Source: Talpa occidentalis
Lineage: Eukaryota > Chordata > Mammalia > Eulipotyphla > Talpidae
Direction: 5' to 3'
Assembly: GCF_014898055.3 (NCBI RefSeq)
Contig: NW_023603184.1
Coordinates: 110,660,615-110,724,614, forward strand
Length of the DNA: 64,000 nucleotides
The first letter of the stretch is position 1, and each line of letters starts with the position of its first letter. This document shows positions 1 to 10,911 of the stretch, one piece after another. The notes beneath the pieces are model-generated. The model did not search any database, had not been told where the DNA came from, and saw only the letters and a list, made by a program, of their open reading frames with translations. Made by a program: the position numbers and the translations under genes.

Positions 1-260
1 TGCAAGGGGTTAAGACACAACCTATGAAGCTGTAAACAGCCTCAGCAGCACAAGTTCGATCCCCAGCTGGCCAGGGAGCCACCCACATGGCGCAGCAGAC
101 CTCTCCTGACTCACCTGCTGCTCCCCTCAGCAGTGTATTTCAGTCAATCTGCCTGTTCTGTTCTCCACTCTGTCTCTGGTGAATCCTCTCACACACACCC
201 CACACCTCTGGCCTGTACCCCATTCTTGTATGCATAAATAAATAAATCTTTAAAAAAAAT
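1..260 (+). mobile_element. tRNA-derived SINE, 5' end cut by window edge (head type A)
   Basis: The copy begins inside the head at TGCAAGGGGTTAAG, so the first bases including the GGCCTCCC start lie outside the window. The B box (GTTCGATCCCC, about 53-63), the body with CCCTCAGCAGTGTATTTCAG, and the AATAAATAAATCTTT end plus A-rich tail are all present. Head type A reads RCAACCTATGAAGC after the A box. No 5' TSD can be tested because of the truncation by the window. Confidence 0.93.
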
Positions 261-579
261 AAAGTAATAAAATCTGTGTGTTGGGTTTTCTTTGCTTGTT
301 TTTCTCACTCATATTATCCCTCTCGCCTCTCTCTTTCTTTCTCCTCTGCAAGTATTTTCAAGATCTCAGAAGGACATTTTAATCAGAGCTTAGATTCAAA
401 GTACTGATCATTTCCTTCCCTGACAAAAGCCTCTACAGAAAAAGAGCTTGCCCCAAACACAAGATACAGAATAGGGTACCTCATTCTGAAGGGATTACAG
501 AGAAAATTCTATGTGCTCACTATCCCCAATCATTGATCATTGCTTTCCCTTAGCTTTCTATCTGATCTGCACTAAGCTT
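261..579. other. AT-rich unassigned sequence
   Basis: No gene or confident repeat is visible. It may contain further diverged L2 upstream of the better-recognised part starting near 580, because L2 orientation and order would continue leftwards, but I cannot align it by eye. Confidence 0.5.
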
Positions 580-1565
580 TTATGATCATCCAGGATATCC
601 TTCACATGTACATAGCATACTTTTGGGTCTGGGAGGAGGTGACTAGTTTCAAGGAATCTTTATTAAGACTGACGATGACCATTTGTATCTTCAGCCTCAA
701 CCTCTCTTTCTCATCAACATCTCTGCTTAGATATTTAATAGACACCTCACACTTAATATGCTCAAAAGTGTACTGTCAATATTCCCCCCTCTATTTCTGA
801 TCCTCTCAGTTGTTCCCAACTCAGTTAAAGGAATCGCCATCCTTCTAGGTGGTCAGCCCCTATAGCTTCAAGTTATCCTTATCCTTCTCTCTCTCTCACA
901 CCCAAAATCAAAACTAATGTTACCACTCTGGGCACAGCTTCTTGCCTACAACACTAATAAATATAATCTCTTCCTCTTTTGCCTTCGTATAAGAGAAGTC
1001 AGAGTTATCATTATTTAAAAAGACAAATCTTGCCAAAGCATTAATAAGCTGTCCTCTTTAGTATGACTTTAAAGACTCCATATAATTTTAACTTATTTCC
1101 ACCAGACCAACTCTCCTACTATACCTCCTGTTACTTACATCATCTGCGCACACTATTGCTATTGTTTGAACACATATGGACGTTTCTGCTTAGAGTGTTT
1201 GAAATAGCTCTTTCTCTGCTTGGAATACACTCCCCTCAGATGCCTATGTGACTTTGTACCTGATCCACTTCAAATTTTTGCTCAAGTCACTCTTCTTGAG
1301 ACTGACCATCACAGAAAAGCCAACACACTCTCGTATTCTTCATTTCACCTATTTCCACCATCTTTGACTTATTTTCATTGCATATTCAAACTTCTAAGAT
1401 CCTAAGTAACTTACTTATTCACCATGTTTATTGTTTATTGCCGATCTTTTATAATTTAAACTTTACAAGGAGAAGAGTATTTGTCTACTTTGCTCAAGAG
1501 TCTAGAATAGTGCCTGACATGTGCATAGTGAACACTGTAAGTATTTAGAGGAATAAATGTGCTCT
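580..1565 (+). repeat. Ancient LINE L2, 3' half, sense orientation
   Basis: A long, diverged L2. The part at about 680-900 matches the late ORF2 region (frames encoding a degraded DTSHLICSK-like stretch, then the region that in L2 encodes LGV-type motifs of the reverse transcriptase C-terminal side). The part at 1140-1330 matches the segment reading 'CTTGGAATRCNCTC ... CTCAARTNNC'. The 3' end at about 1490-1560 (AGAATAGTGCCTGACAT, then AGAGGAATAAATG) is the typical L2 terminal region. All frames are broken. It is one of the longest L2 remnants in the window and predates all SINEs and young L1s here. Confidence 0.8.
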
Positions 1566-2255
1566 CAACAGATATTTAGATGTATACGTCTTACACAAAA
1601 GGGTGACAAGATAGTTATTGAAGACTGAATTTTTCTAAAAACATCAACATCTTTAACATCTATCCATTTTAGCTGTTAATAACCTAAAAGAGTTAACTCT
1701 AAAATAGATTTAATTTATCCACAAGAACTAAAAAGCAAATAAAAAAAGTTAACCTTGAATTTTAACTTACTCTATATTTCCAAAAAATGGAAAAGTAAAG
1801 CCAATAATGACCTCTAATGAAACACAACAAAGGATTGAAATACAATTTAGAACTAAAATAAAATTTTCATTTAGTCTGGGCATACTTCTCTGTGGATAAA
1901 AGAGACAAAGAGGGTAAGCTGGAGGATAAAATAGAGAAGGTGGAGACAACAGTATTTATTGAATACCATGCCAGGTTGTGTGTAGCAAGTTTTATTTCAC
2001 ATTCATTGTGTTTTATTTTTTAACAAGAAATTTACCAAAGAATTGGTCATACATGAAATGGTACAATGTTCTAATAGTGTAAAAGGTGTAAGTAAAAGTA
2101 AGTCTCTCTCCCATACCTCATATCTGGGAAGTATCCAGTTTCTTTATCTGGAGGGAAAAGTTTTATCTTCCATAACTTTCTTATAGTGATCTATTCACAA
2201 ACAAATGTAGGTATATATGAATAACTGTCATAACTTCATATAGATGATAGCTGAG
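1566..2255. other. AT-rich unique sequence
   Basis: About 690 bases with no supported gene, RNA or mobile element. Open frames are short and lack codon-like character. Confidence 0.6.
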
Positions 2256-2395
2256 CTCTGCCTTCCCTTAAAAATGAGAAAATCAACTCAGAGACTTTTA
2301 ATGACATCCTCGTGATCACTCAGGAAATAACTCACAGGCAGGATTTGAGGTCCTACTTGTCTGACTATAAAATTCACACTAATAAAAGTCTCAAT
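2256..2395 (+). repeat. MIR SINE fragment, sense
   Basis: The core order of MIR is recognisable: AAAATGAGAAAATCAACTCA (the 'gaggaaactgaggc' block), then GTGATCACTCAGGAAATAA (the 'aaggtcacacagcta' block), GGCAGGATTTGAGGTCC (the 'cagagccaggattcgaacc' block) and TGTCTGACT. It is diverged, as expected for an ancient mammal-wide element. Confidence 0.7.
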
Positions 2396-3759
2396 TAGTT
2401 CACCCAAGATCTCAGAAAATTGACTTATTCTCCATACAAGCACTCATCCTTTATTTGACATCTCATTAAGATGAAAACCTTAAGACCGTCTGTTCTTTCC
2501 CAGGAGATTATTTTGAAACAAAATTTGAGATAGGTTTGTAAAGACATATCTGCCAAAAGTCAATTTAACAAATGGTTAAGTTCTCACTCGTAAGCAAGAA
2601 AAAAAGAAAGACTGCAAGAAATTAAGTTTGCTTTTCCCATCTAAATATAAAGTCCATTTGGTCTAAAATGGTTGATTTAAATCCCAATAAGGAATTTTCT
2701 AATTTTAATTTTGCTTAAAGCTCCAGATATTCTTTGATAATAATTGGCCCTATCTCCTGTTAATTACCCAAGGGGAAGCAAGTATACACAGACTTGCCTG
2801 CAAAGAAAGCAATCTGTTAAGCTTCAACTATTAATCCAATTTAAAGTTTTAAACTCAGAAATTAATACTAAAGCCTTTGGAGTCTACAGTCCAATAACTA
2901 ATTTGTGCTGTATAACTCATACATGAGTTATCTATCTATCCATTTCATTTTGTTAAATTTGTTTCCCTCGTGATATCCCATAATCATGTATAACTTACTT
3001 TGCCTCTGATACAAGCACATTTTGGAAACTGTTAACTGTGGAATGCATTCAGATCTAGGAAAAGCTTTTTATCTATAATGTAGTAAAACTCATTCTTCAA
3101 TACATATCAAGCGTCTAATTTAAGATAGATACCGTGTTAGATACTATGCAATAGGAATGAATAGGGCATGTTCTCAATTCTCAAAAGAGATTACCCTCTA
3201 TGGGAAAGACAGGGATGTACATAAATAATTATAATGCACAGCTACAGGCGAGATAAGCAAAGTGAATTAAGAACAAACACAAAAGAGGGAGTGTTGCTTT
3301 TAACTGAAAAGTTCAGAAATAACTACTTGAATGTTTATACCATATGAGGGAAAAGGCACAAGGAAGGCTGATAGAGCTTTGGTGCTATATAGTCATCTTT
3401 AAAGGAAGGAACAAGTACTTTTATGGGGGAAAAAATTAATACCAGCTAAAAAATGAAATGATACATTTAAGTTGATTACCACTCCTGTAGATAAGAAGAA
3501 ATTATTGAACTTAAACTACCTCACAGTTTGCTGATGTACAACCAACCAGTATGTCTGTAATTTAGTTTGGATCTACTACTCAGCTGAAATCCTGAAATCT
3601 TTAAGAAAGATAATGTACCTGTTATAGGCTGCCTTTTCATAAATAGTCTTGGTGAAGCTAGCAAAGGTAAATAAAAGTATACAAAAGGCAGGAAAAAAGC
3701 ATTTCACCATCTGTGTATAGGATGTTTATACTAATCTTCAGGAGCACAGACAGATTGTT
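2396..3759. other. AT-rich unique sequence
   Basis: No gene, structured RNA or clear transposon end seen. Short A-rich and T-rich runs only. Confidence 0.55.
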
Positions 3760-3853
3760 AGAATGTACTAGTATGAAGGGAAAATGATCAGAGGAAAGAG
3801 GAGGCAAGAATGTACTAGTATGAAGGGAAAATGATCAGAGGAAAGGAGTAGGC
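3760..3853. repeat. 47-bp tandem duplication
   Basis: Two adjacent units (3760-3806 and 3807-3853) begin AGAATGTACTAGTATGAAGG and are identical for about the first 40 bases; they then differ slightly in the G/A-rich end (GAGGAGGCA against GAGTAGGC). The high identity implies a recent local duplication. It ends 35 bases before a SINE insertion. Confidence 0.95.
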
Positions 3854-3888
3854 AGGAAGGAGAATGAAGCCAATCAACATGTATAGAG

Positions 3889-4167
3889 GTCTTCCCCGGT
3901 GGCTCAGCGGTTGAGCGCTGGGTTGAGAAGCTGCCCGCAGCCTCTGCAGTGCTGGTTCAATCCCTGGCTACAGGGGAGGGTCCCGAATGGTATGCAGACC
4001 TCTCCTGCCACCCGCTGCTCCCCTCAGCAGTGTACTTCGTAGGTCCTTCTGCCTGCTCTGTTCCCCGCTCTGGCTCTGGTGAATTCTCTCACCCTCCTGT
4101 GCTTCTGACTGTACCCAGTGCTTGTATAAATAAATAAATAAATCTTTAAAAAAAAAAAAAAAAAAAG
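3889..4167 (+). mobile_element. tRNA-derived SINE (head type B), full length
   Basis: The element starts GTCTTCCCCGGTGGCTCAGC. The A box is TGGCTCAGCGG and the B box is a decayed GGTTCAATCCC; the body ends AATAAATAAATAAATCTTT and an A tail. Perfect 13-bp TSDs AACATGTATAGAG lie at 3876-3888 and 4168-4180. Head type B reads GTTGAGCGCTGGGTTG. The clean TSD and long pure A tail point to a relatively young insertion. Confidence 0.95.
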
Positions 4168-4180
4168 AACATGTATAGAG

Positions 4181-5495
4181 CTTCAGTATTCCATGGTCTT
4201 AGGTTCTGAGCAGCGTACATTATCTATATAACCACCTGAGACTATCTAACAAAACTACAGATTCCCTTAGGAAAGCTTCCTCCTGTGTTCTCTTATGGCT
4301 CAGGGGATTTCTCCTAGTTCTTCTCACATATTCCATCTATTTTCCTCTTCCTGACATATTTTACCTTGGAGTATAGATCTATTCATCAGACCCTTTGATA
4401 GCACTCCATGCTATTCTGTCCACTCCATATTTTTTTTATTTCAAGACACATAAGTAACATAAAGTAAATTAACATGAAGTAAATTAAACATAAAGTAAAT
4501 TAAAAACTAGCTTTATACCTAGCTTTATGTCTAGGTATACTTTGGTTCTAGCCGTGGTTCCCAAAATCTTACCTTGTGCCAGAGCTTTGGGCTACGATAT
4601 GCCTGCCTGGGAGGATTACTGAATCTTATTCTAAATTTTTAAATTCAAATTGTTCTATACTGTTTAGTAGTATTTTCTACTAAAACAGATTGAGCTTAAT
4701 GATTTTATCTATGGATTGAGGAAAGAATTCAAGAGATAAAAGGCTGTACAAAGGAGATGGGATAGTTTAAATTTAAAATGTGTTATTATAATACCAAAAT
4801 AAAGTAATATGTTCTGATAAATAGTATATTAATAGGCATCTCCAATAAGGAGCTAGGTAGAGTAAAATGTCATTGCTATGGTAATTTCAGTCTCAGGAGA
4901 ATTGAAAATAACCTAAGTAAGTATACAGACCAGACCTTTGACTGCTAAGTTTATTCAGTCAGAAAACTCTCTGCTGTGCATGCCAGGAGCCATACTTCAA
5001 TAAACTAAGTTCAAATCACAAAATGGAGCACACTGAAGAAAAGGAAAGCCTCTGTGGGTGAACAATTTAATATTTTTTAAATATTACAAGTAAACAGTAT
5101 AAACATAGAATCTGTCTGAAAAAGATACACTTTCCATTTCTCTTTGCCAAAATCACATACTGACCTCCAAATGAGCCCATAGAAGTCAGTAAAGTAATAT
5201 GGCCATTGAGTCCTTGGGATCTTAACTATAACAACAAACTGAATGGGAAAGCTTTTCAGGGACAGGCATTTGTGTCTAGATTTTCTGTCATTTTTTTTGT
5301 TGTTCTTGGTCAGAGACCAGTTTGACGGAATTTTTAGTAGTGCTTATGACATTGAAAGGCACTTGCAATTCCTGTGAACCATCAATCTTATGATTAGGAA
5401 GATTAAGATTTCTCAAACTGCATTCCTTTCCAAAGCCACAGACTTCTAGACATGGTACTCAATATGAAAATTAAAATATACACATACACACATTT
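4181..5495. other. AT-rich unique sequence with a small 15-16 bp triple repeat
   Basis: No gene is supported. At 4457-4503 three near-identical units of the form ACATAAAGTAAATTAA stand in tandem. The remainder shows no recognisable element. Confidence 0.55.
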
Positions 5496-5510
5496 AAAAG
5501 GAAATGTATT

Positions 5511-5844
5511 GGGCCTCCCCAGTGGCGCAGCGGTTGAGCGCTGGGTTGCGAAGCTGCCCGCGGCCTCTGCGGCGCCGGTTCGATCCCCGGCTGCTCCCCA
5601 GCCACCGGAGGAGGGTCCCACATGGCGCGCAGACCTCTCCTGCCGCCCGCTGCTCCCCTCAGCAGTGTACTTCGGTCCTTCTGCCTGCTCTGCTCCCTGC
5701 TCTGGCTCTGGTGAATTCTCTCACCCTCCCGCGCTTCTGACTGTACCCAGTGCATGTATAAACAAAAACAAAACAAACAAACAAATAAAAATAAAACATG
5801 CCTCTATAAAAAAAATAAAAAATAAAATAAAATAAAAATAAAAT
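5511..5844 (+). mobile_element. tRNA-derived SINE (head type B) with expanded A-rich tail
   Basis: It starts GGGCCTCCCCAGTGGCGCAG with intact A box (TGGCGCAGCGG) and B box (GGTTCGATCCCC). It carries the longer linker variant (GCTGCTCCCCAGCCACC after the B box), also seen in the copy at 36228. The 15-bp TSD AAAAGGAAATGTATT is perfect (5496-5510 and 5845-5859). The tail is unusually long, about 85 bases of A-rich AAAC, AAAT and AAAATA repeats with an internal non-A segment. The usual TCTTT terminator is not seen in its usual place. The 127-residue open frame across it is a by-product of the GC-rich SINE. Confidence 0.96.
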
Positions 5845-5859
5845 AAAAGGAAATGTATT

Positions 5860-7589
5860 TTAAAGTCTCTGGAGAGTAGAAGGAGGGGATATTTTGTCAC
5901 GTTGTAGTTATATAATAAAAGCAGACTGCATTTCAAACAATTGTATCCTCCCAGTACTCCCTCAATTATTCAAAATGTTGAAAAGAATGCTTAAATTAAT
6001 ATCCAGAACTACACAAAATATATTTAACCATGTTATAGATTTATGATTGACATGCAAAAAGGTGTACATATTAATTGTATACAACTTGACGTCATAATAT
6101 ATCCTTCACCTCCAAGAGTTTCTCCTGCTCTAATTGGTGATAATGATAATGATGATGACAAGAATATGTAATATAAGGTTCACCCTTTTAGCAAATATAG
6201 GCACCATGCTTTACGGTAGGTCTCTGGACTCATTCTTACATAATTAAAAATCTGAAGATAAGAAACTTTTTCTAGAAGCAAGGTTTAGGAGAAGTTCTTT
6301 TTGATAGTTTTAATGCAATCAGTTCCAGTTGGTTACAGACTTTTATAGTAATATTTCACTTAAGCAAGATAAGTGAGCAACTACGAACCAGTCACTGGGC
6401 AAAAGCACTCAGGATACAGGGATGAATTCACTTTGCTTCCTCATAGTTCAGTGATATGCAATCAGAAATACGCAATCAGAGCTAAGAATTATTATTGAAG
6501 CATGAACAAAATTCCATAAAATGATCAAAACAGGATTATTAATTCTGAATGAGCATAAAAAACAAAAACAAGTAAAGGCTGTAGGCAAAGTACAAGAACG
6601 GGAAATAAAACTCATGACAGTCCTGAAACCACACTAGGTCTAGGGTTATAGAGCAATGGAAAGATGGAGAGAGACAGCAGAAGAAAAAGTGAGAGAAAGG
6701 GCCTGAGGCCAGGTTAGGAGCATATTATGAAAGGCATTGTAGATTACATTAAGTAAAGTGGAGCTCATTCAATAGGTAGTTGGGAGTCACCTGAAGCTTT
6801 TTAGTGGAGAATTCATAATTTTAGATTTGATTTGAAGAAACTGACTAATCCAAAGAACCTATTTGCAGGGAAACTATATAGAATTTTGCTAATCTATAAG
6901 GAAAAGATAATAATTAAATTAAATGGTCTATCATTGAGCATTTATTTTTCTAGTCTTTTCCATCCTCCATAGATATGAAATTATTTGTCAAATGATGGGA
7001 ATGTAAAGATTAGCAGTCATTTTAAATATTCTTTAATGATTATGTTTTGTAGGAAATTATGTTTTTCTGGGCCTCTCAAATCTACCAAAGTTTATAAAAA
7101 GTTATCGCTGCTCCTATAAGAAAACTACGATATTTGTCCCAGTTGAGTGCTGATATACCAATATTGACAACTAAGAAAATAAAACAGTAGAAAAATCAGT
7201 AACTGGACTAAATCAACAGGAATATATCTTCCTGCACACCCAATGTAAGTTTAATTACTAAAACACATTGCTTTAATGTTAGCAAGGATGGTCCTAATCC
7301 TGACCTAAACTACAGAGACATCTCTGAAAATTTCACCCCTACAAAATCATTGTCAATTACTGTGTAGGGGGGCTTTTCTAATAGTAATATACTTTGCCTT
7401 CTGCTACTCTTTCTAGTTTGTATACTGTCCAAAACAATGGTTTTTTCCCTTCTTTATCTACATAGTATATAATTCTATCATAAAATGAAAATAAATTACT
7501 TTTGCTATCTCATTCTTTCCGCTGAACTTCTCATTAACAGAATCAAGTCTTGCTTTATAACAGCAGCAAAAAGAATGAAGAATTTTTAT
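5860..7589. other. AT-rich sequence, mostly unassigned, with possible ancient repeat traces
   Basis: No gene is seen. At about 6035-6125 the string ATTGACATGCAAAAAGGTGT and following bases resemble the antisense 3' end of old L1M elements. At about 6690-6860 the phrasing (GGCCAGGTTAGGAGCATATTATG, AAAGGCATTGTAGA) resembles a common ancient mammalian repeat that I cannot name. Everything else is unassigned. Confidence 0.45.
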
Positions 7590-8420
7590 GCTGGTTTATT
7601 TTTTCAACTTATTAAAGTATAACACATACAGAAAAGTAAACACATGCTAACTTACAACTTGATGAATTTTCCCAAGTGAACACATCACTATCTCCAGAAC
7701 CAAGATAAGAAATTTAATATTATCAGGATCTCAAAAGTTCCATTTAGATTCTTTTGCAGTATTAAGCCAAACCTCCAAAAGTATTCATTGTCCTGATTTC
7801 TAATACCAGAGATTAGTCTTGCCTGCTAATTTTTCTGTATGTACTCTTCTGAGTTTGATTTATTTCATTTAGCATGATCTTTGAAAATAAATTTGTATTG
7901 TTGCTTGTAGATATAATATTTCCACTATTTACTGGACATCTGTATATAATTTTTTTAAAGATTTATTTTTATTTATATAAGAACTGGGGTACAGGCCAGA
8001 GGCATGGGAAGGTGAGAGGATTCACCAGAGACAGAGTGGGGAGCAGAATAGGCAGATGGACCAAAGACACTGCTGAGGGTAGCAGCAGGCAAGACAGGAG
8101 AGGTCTGCTGCACCATGTGGGTATCTCCCTGGCCGGCCAGGAATCAAACCCATGCTGCAGAGGCTGCGGACAGCTTCACAGAGTTGCACTCAACCTGCTG
8201 CACCACTGGGGAGGCCCTGTATACAGTTTTAAACTTAAAGTCATGATTTCCTATGAATATTCTTGCACATGTCCTTAGAGGAATATACATATGCATGTCT
8301 CTTAGGTGTTTCCTTAGGAGTTGAACTGCTGGTTTATAAAGGATGCAAATGTTCAGTTTTAGTGTGCTGCTTGTTTTATCTTTGTTTGGGTATAAGCAGA
8401 AGTGGTTTTCACAGAGTGGC
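7590..8420 (-). repeat. Old L1 (L1M-type) 3' region, antisense, split by a SINE
   Basis: The left part (7600-7940) reads as the antisense L1M 3' end (TTATTAAAGTATAACACATA, then CTTGATGAATTTTCCCAAG, then CATCACTATCTCCAG). The right part (8220-8400) resumes with GAATATACATATGCATGTCT and GGAGTTGAACTGCTGG, the order expected further into L1. The SINE at 7949-8216 therefore inserted into an already resident L1. Past about 8400 the assignment fades; the segment at 8430-8520 looks like a further ancient repeat. Confidence 0.65.
7949..8216 (-). mobile_element. tRNA-derived SINE (head type D), antisense
   Basis: On + it begins with the reversed tail and AAAGATTTATTT and ends GGGGAGGCC. Imperfect 9-bp flanks CTGTATATA (7940-7948) and CTGTATACA (8217-8225) fit a TSD with one change. 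In element sense the head reads TGGTGCAGCAGGTTGAGTGC, and the B box has decayed to GGTTTGATTCC. It sits inside an old antisense L1. Confidence 0.93.
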
Positions 8421-9646
8421 TACATATTGGGGTACCTACAAAATTTGCAGGACACAGTGCAAATAAAAATATAGGGTTTCTTTTCTAAAAAGTAGTAAAA
8501 AATACCGTTTGAAGTAGAAATTATTTCCCGTCTTCCCCATGATCTTTCTTTTGATTTATATTTTCCATGTAAAAAAATCCAATTATTACTATGAAAGGAA
8601 TTTTAGTTTTTCTATCTGTGTTATGCAATGCCGATTTTAAATGGAAATATAAGAGCATCAATTCAGAGACAGAATCACCAAAATTGCATAATTCTTATTT
8701 CAGAGGGTGCCTTGAGCAAGAACCAGTGCAAGTCAGAATCAGGAAGGTTGGAAGAAAAGAGAGAATCCCCAGGAAAGTGGCCAAAGAAATGTTTATTGGT
8801 GAATGAGATTCTCACAGTTATGTGCAGACTCTCACAAACAACCAGGGATCCACCCTGCATGATCAGGTCAGATTCCTTCCACACACCTACAGTAGGCTCT
8901 GGCTAGAGGTAAACTCTGGGGAAATTGAAGCAAGTATCACTCCTTTTCATGAGTCAAACATCCCAACATTTAAAGAACAGGTGACTCGCTAGGGTCTTTT
9001 AAAAAGTGCTGCACTGCTGCCAACCCTTGGTAGGAACAGTTGCTAATACATCCTGCTCTGAGATTCCCCTGGTTGTTGGATCCCAATCCTCCTCAACCCT
9101 CTACACCATCTAATAGATCTTTGCCAGGTGTCGAGACAGTCAGCTGAACTTGGGCCTCCCTTATTTCCCCATGTGCACTCTGTGGATACCATGGGTTTAT
9201 TTTTCTCCACCCTCCAAAAGACAGCATTCCATGGGGCAGAGCAGAGAAGGGGAGGAAAGACCACACAGGATGCAAATCACCGGGAACAGAAGAGTGGTGA
9301 CCAGGGGGTGGTGTGAGTCATCACCACAAACGACCTTATCTCAAGTTCCTGGCACGTGTCATAGTCTATGGAACATTACATAAGAAATAGGAGTTGAATG
9401 GTACATATTATAAGGCCATTACAATGGCAACAGCACAGCTGTAAATCAAGCATGAGGCATCTCTAAGCATGCACCCCCAGGTAGTCATCTTTAGATACAC
9501 ACAAAAATGGCCATAGACCTATAAAAGAAAATGCTTGTGGTAGATAGCTTATATGTTCTTATACTTTTCATCAACATATGCAATTATATTCAAAATACTA
9601 AAATCAGAAATAAAAACACCTTTGAAGTGAAAAAAGGGAAAACATA
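8421..9646. other. Unassigned block, GC-richer at about 8780-9380
   Basis: The centre has clearly higher GC than its surroundings (for example GGTGACCAGGGGGTGGTGTG near 9295). Several short frames open on both strands, but none has a convincing coding signature or splice structure. The part at 8430-8530 resembles a known type of ancient interspersed repeat. An old LTR, an L1 3' UTR or a non-coding conserved segment are all possible for the rest. Confidence 0.4.
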
Positions 9647-9679
9647 TCAAAAGAGAATGATTTTTTTTTTTTTGCATTA

Positions 9680-10100
9680 AGCTTCTTGATTTCAATATAT
9701 ATCACAAAGCTAAACCAGTATCATTGGCAGAAATTCAGACTCAGACCAATGGAACAAAATTGATAACCAAGAAATAAACCCAGAATACACAATAGGGAAA
9801 AGATAATCTCTTCAATAAATGCTGTTGGGAGAATTGAATATCCACTTGCAACAAAATGAAACTGCAATACTCATATACCATACAAAATTGTTTCAAAACT
9901 AAACCTCAAAATGGATCAAATTCTTTTTTTTTTTAGGTAACTATCACAATTTGTTTTATTTTAATATATTTTATTTTATATAATTCTTACATCATTTTTC
10001 ATTTTTGCACAATGTATTAGACATTAAACTAAAAAGCTTCTGCATAGCAAAGGAAATCATCAACAAAACAAAAACACAGTCTACTGAATGGGAGAAATTT
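9680..10100 (+). repeat. Older L1 ORF2 fragment, sense, interrupted
   Basis: CAGACCAATGGAACAAAATT, then AACCAAGAAATAAACCCAGA and TCTCTTCAATAAATGCTGTT are standard L1 ORF2 text. It stops at about 9924 and resumes at about 10020 with AAACTAAAAAGCTTCTGCAT and CTACTGAATGGGAGAAA. Between the two halves sits an antisense L1 3' tail, and roughly 150 bases expected between them are missing. If the composite above is a transduction, this fragment was carried in from the source locus. Confidence 0.75.
9925..10019 (-). mobile_element. Very short L1 3' tail, antisense, nested in older L1
   Basis: A T run (about 9925-9934) is followed by a stretch matching the last roughly 80 bases of the window's young L1 family in antisense (TTACATCATTTTTCATTTTT, GCACAATGTAT). 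The same block recurs at 10350-10390 and 22265-22295. I see no flanking duplication, and the interrupted L1 has lost sequence at the junction. Confidence 0.65.
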
Positions 10101-10310
10101 TATTGGGCCTTGTTTTAACTCTATTCTCATTTCCTCTAATACACCTCCCCTTAGGCAGCCTACTCAAATTAAAATGTATTCTTACTGTTCTATGAAACAT
10201 CTAGGCATTCTATGCCTCAAAAGTCCTTGTAAATATGTCTGCCTTTTTTTGGAATGCTTTATCCTCAAATATTTAAGGCTAGCTTCTTCACCTTCTTTAA
10301 TCACACTTTT
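10101..10310 (+). repeat. LINE L2 fragment, sense
   Basis: TTTTTTTGGAATGCTTTATC followed by CTCAAATATTTAAGGCTAGC and CTTCTTCACCTTC matches the L2 3' segment 'tgcctggaatgctcttccc ... cagatatccacatggctagctcc ... cac'. It lies between the older L1 fragment and the young antisense L1 3' end. Confidence 0.6.
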
Positions 10311-10581
10311 TTTTTAACTTTTGTGTTTTTTATAATTTTTTTAATTTTATGTATTTCTTACATCATTTTTCATTTTGCACAATATATGCATTTTCTCTAG
10401 GTTATAGTCCCCATACAATTCCCACCACCCTTGTTTTGATCCTACTCCCTTCTCTCGCCCCTGTAGTGTGTCCCTGATTTACAGTTGCTTATTGATTTTG
10501 ATTTTTACTTTATTATAATTAGTCTTTTTCCTGGTCCCTTATTTAGGTTTTCAAAATTCCTGCTATGAGCGAGACCATCTG

Positions 10582-10911
10582 CTATTTTTCTTTTTCTTTC
10601 TGGCTTATATCGCTGAGCATGATCCCTTCCAGCTCCATCCATATTGCTGCAAAATGCATGAGTTTATCTTTTTTGATTGCTAAGTAATATTCCATTGTGT
10701 ATATGTACCACATCTTCTTGATCCAGTCATCTATTTTTGGGCATTTGGGTTGTTTCCATAGCTTATCTATTGTAAATAGTGCTGCAATTAACATAGGGGT
10801 GCAGGTGCCCTTTTGAATTAATGATTCTGTGTCCTTTGGGTAAATACCTACGAGTGGAATTCCTGGATCATATGAAAGCTCCATCTTTAGCAGGTTGAGG
10901 AATCTCCACAC
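10582..10911 (-). pseudogene. L1 ORF2 C-terminal remnant
   Basis: This minus-strand frame of about 109 residues encodes the C-terminal end of L1 ORF2p. It carries the hallmark order [43 protein letters not shown] and a final SQKEKEK. The frame opens at a GTG, not an ATG; L1 homology continues upstream on the minus strand (to about 11225) in another frame, so the reading frame is shifted near 10911. The endonuclease and reverse transcriptase domains are missing because of 5' truncation. It is non-functional. Confidence 0.9.

Noticed and set aside
5452..5835. A 127-residue open frame, with overlapping frames on the other strand
   Set aside because: It runs through a SINE and its A-rich tail. 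The same peptide flavour recurs at every SINE of type B (for example 36227-36487), so it reflects SINE sequence and not a gene.
8591..9383. Cluster of small frames on both strands
   Set aside because: All overlap each other in a GC-richer block that contains few stops. None has a recognisable motif.
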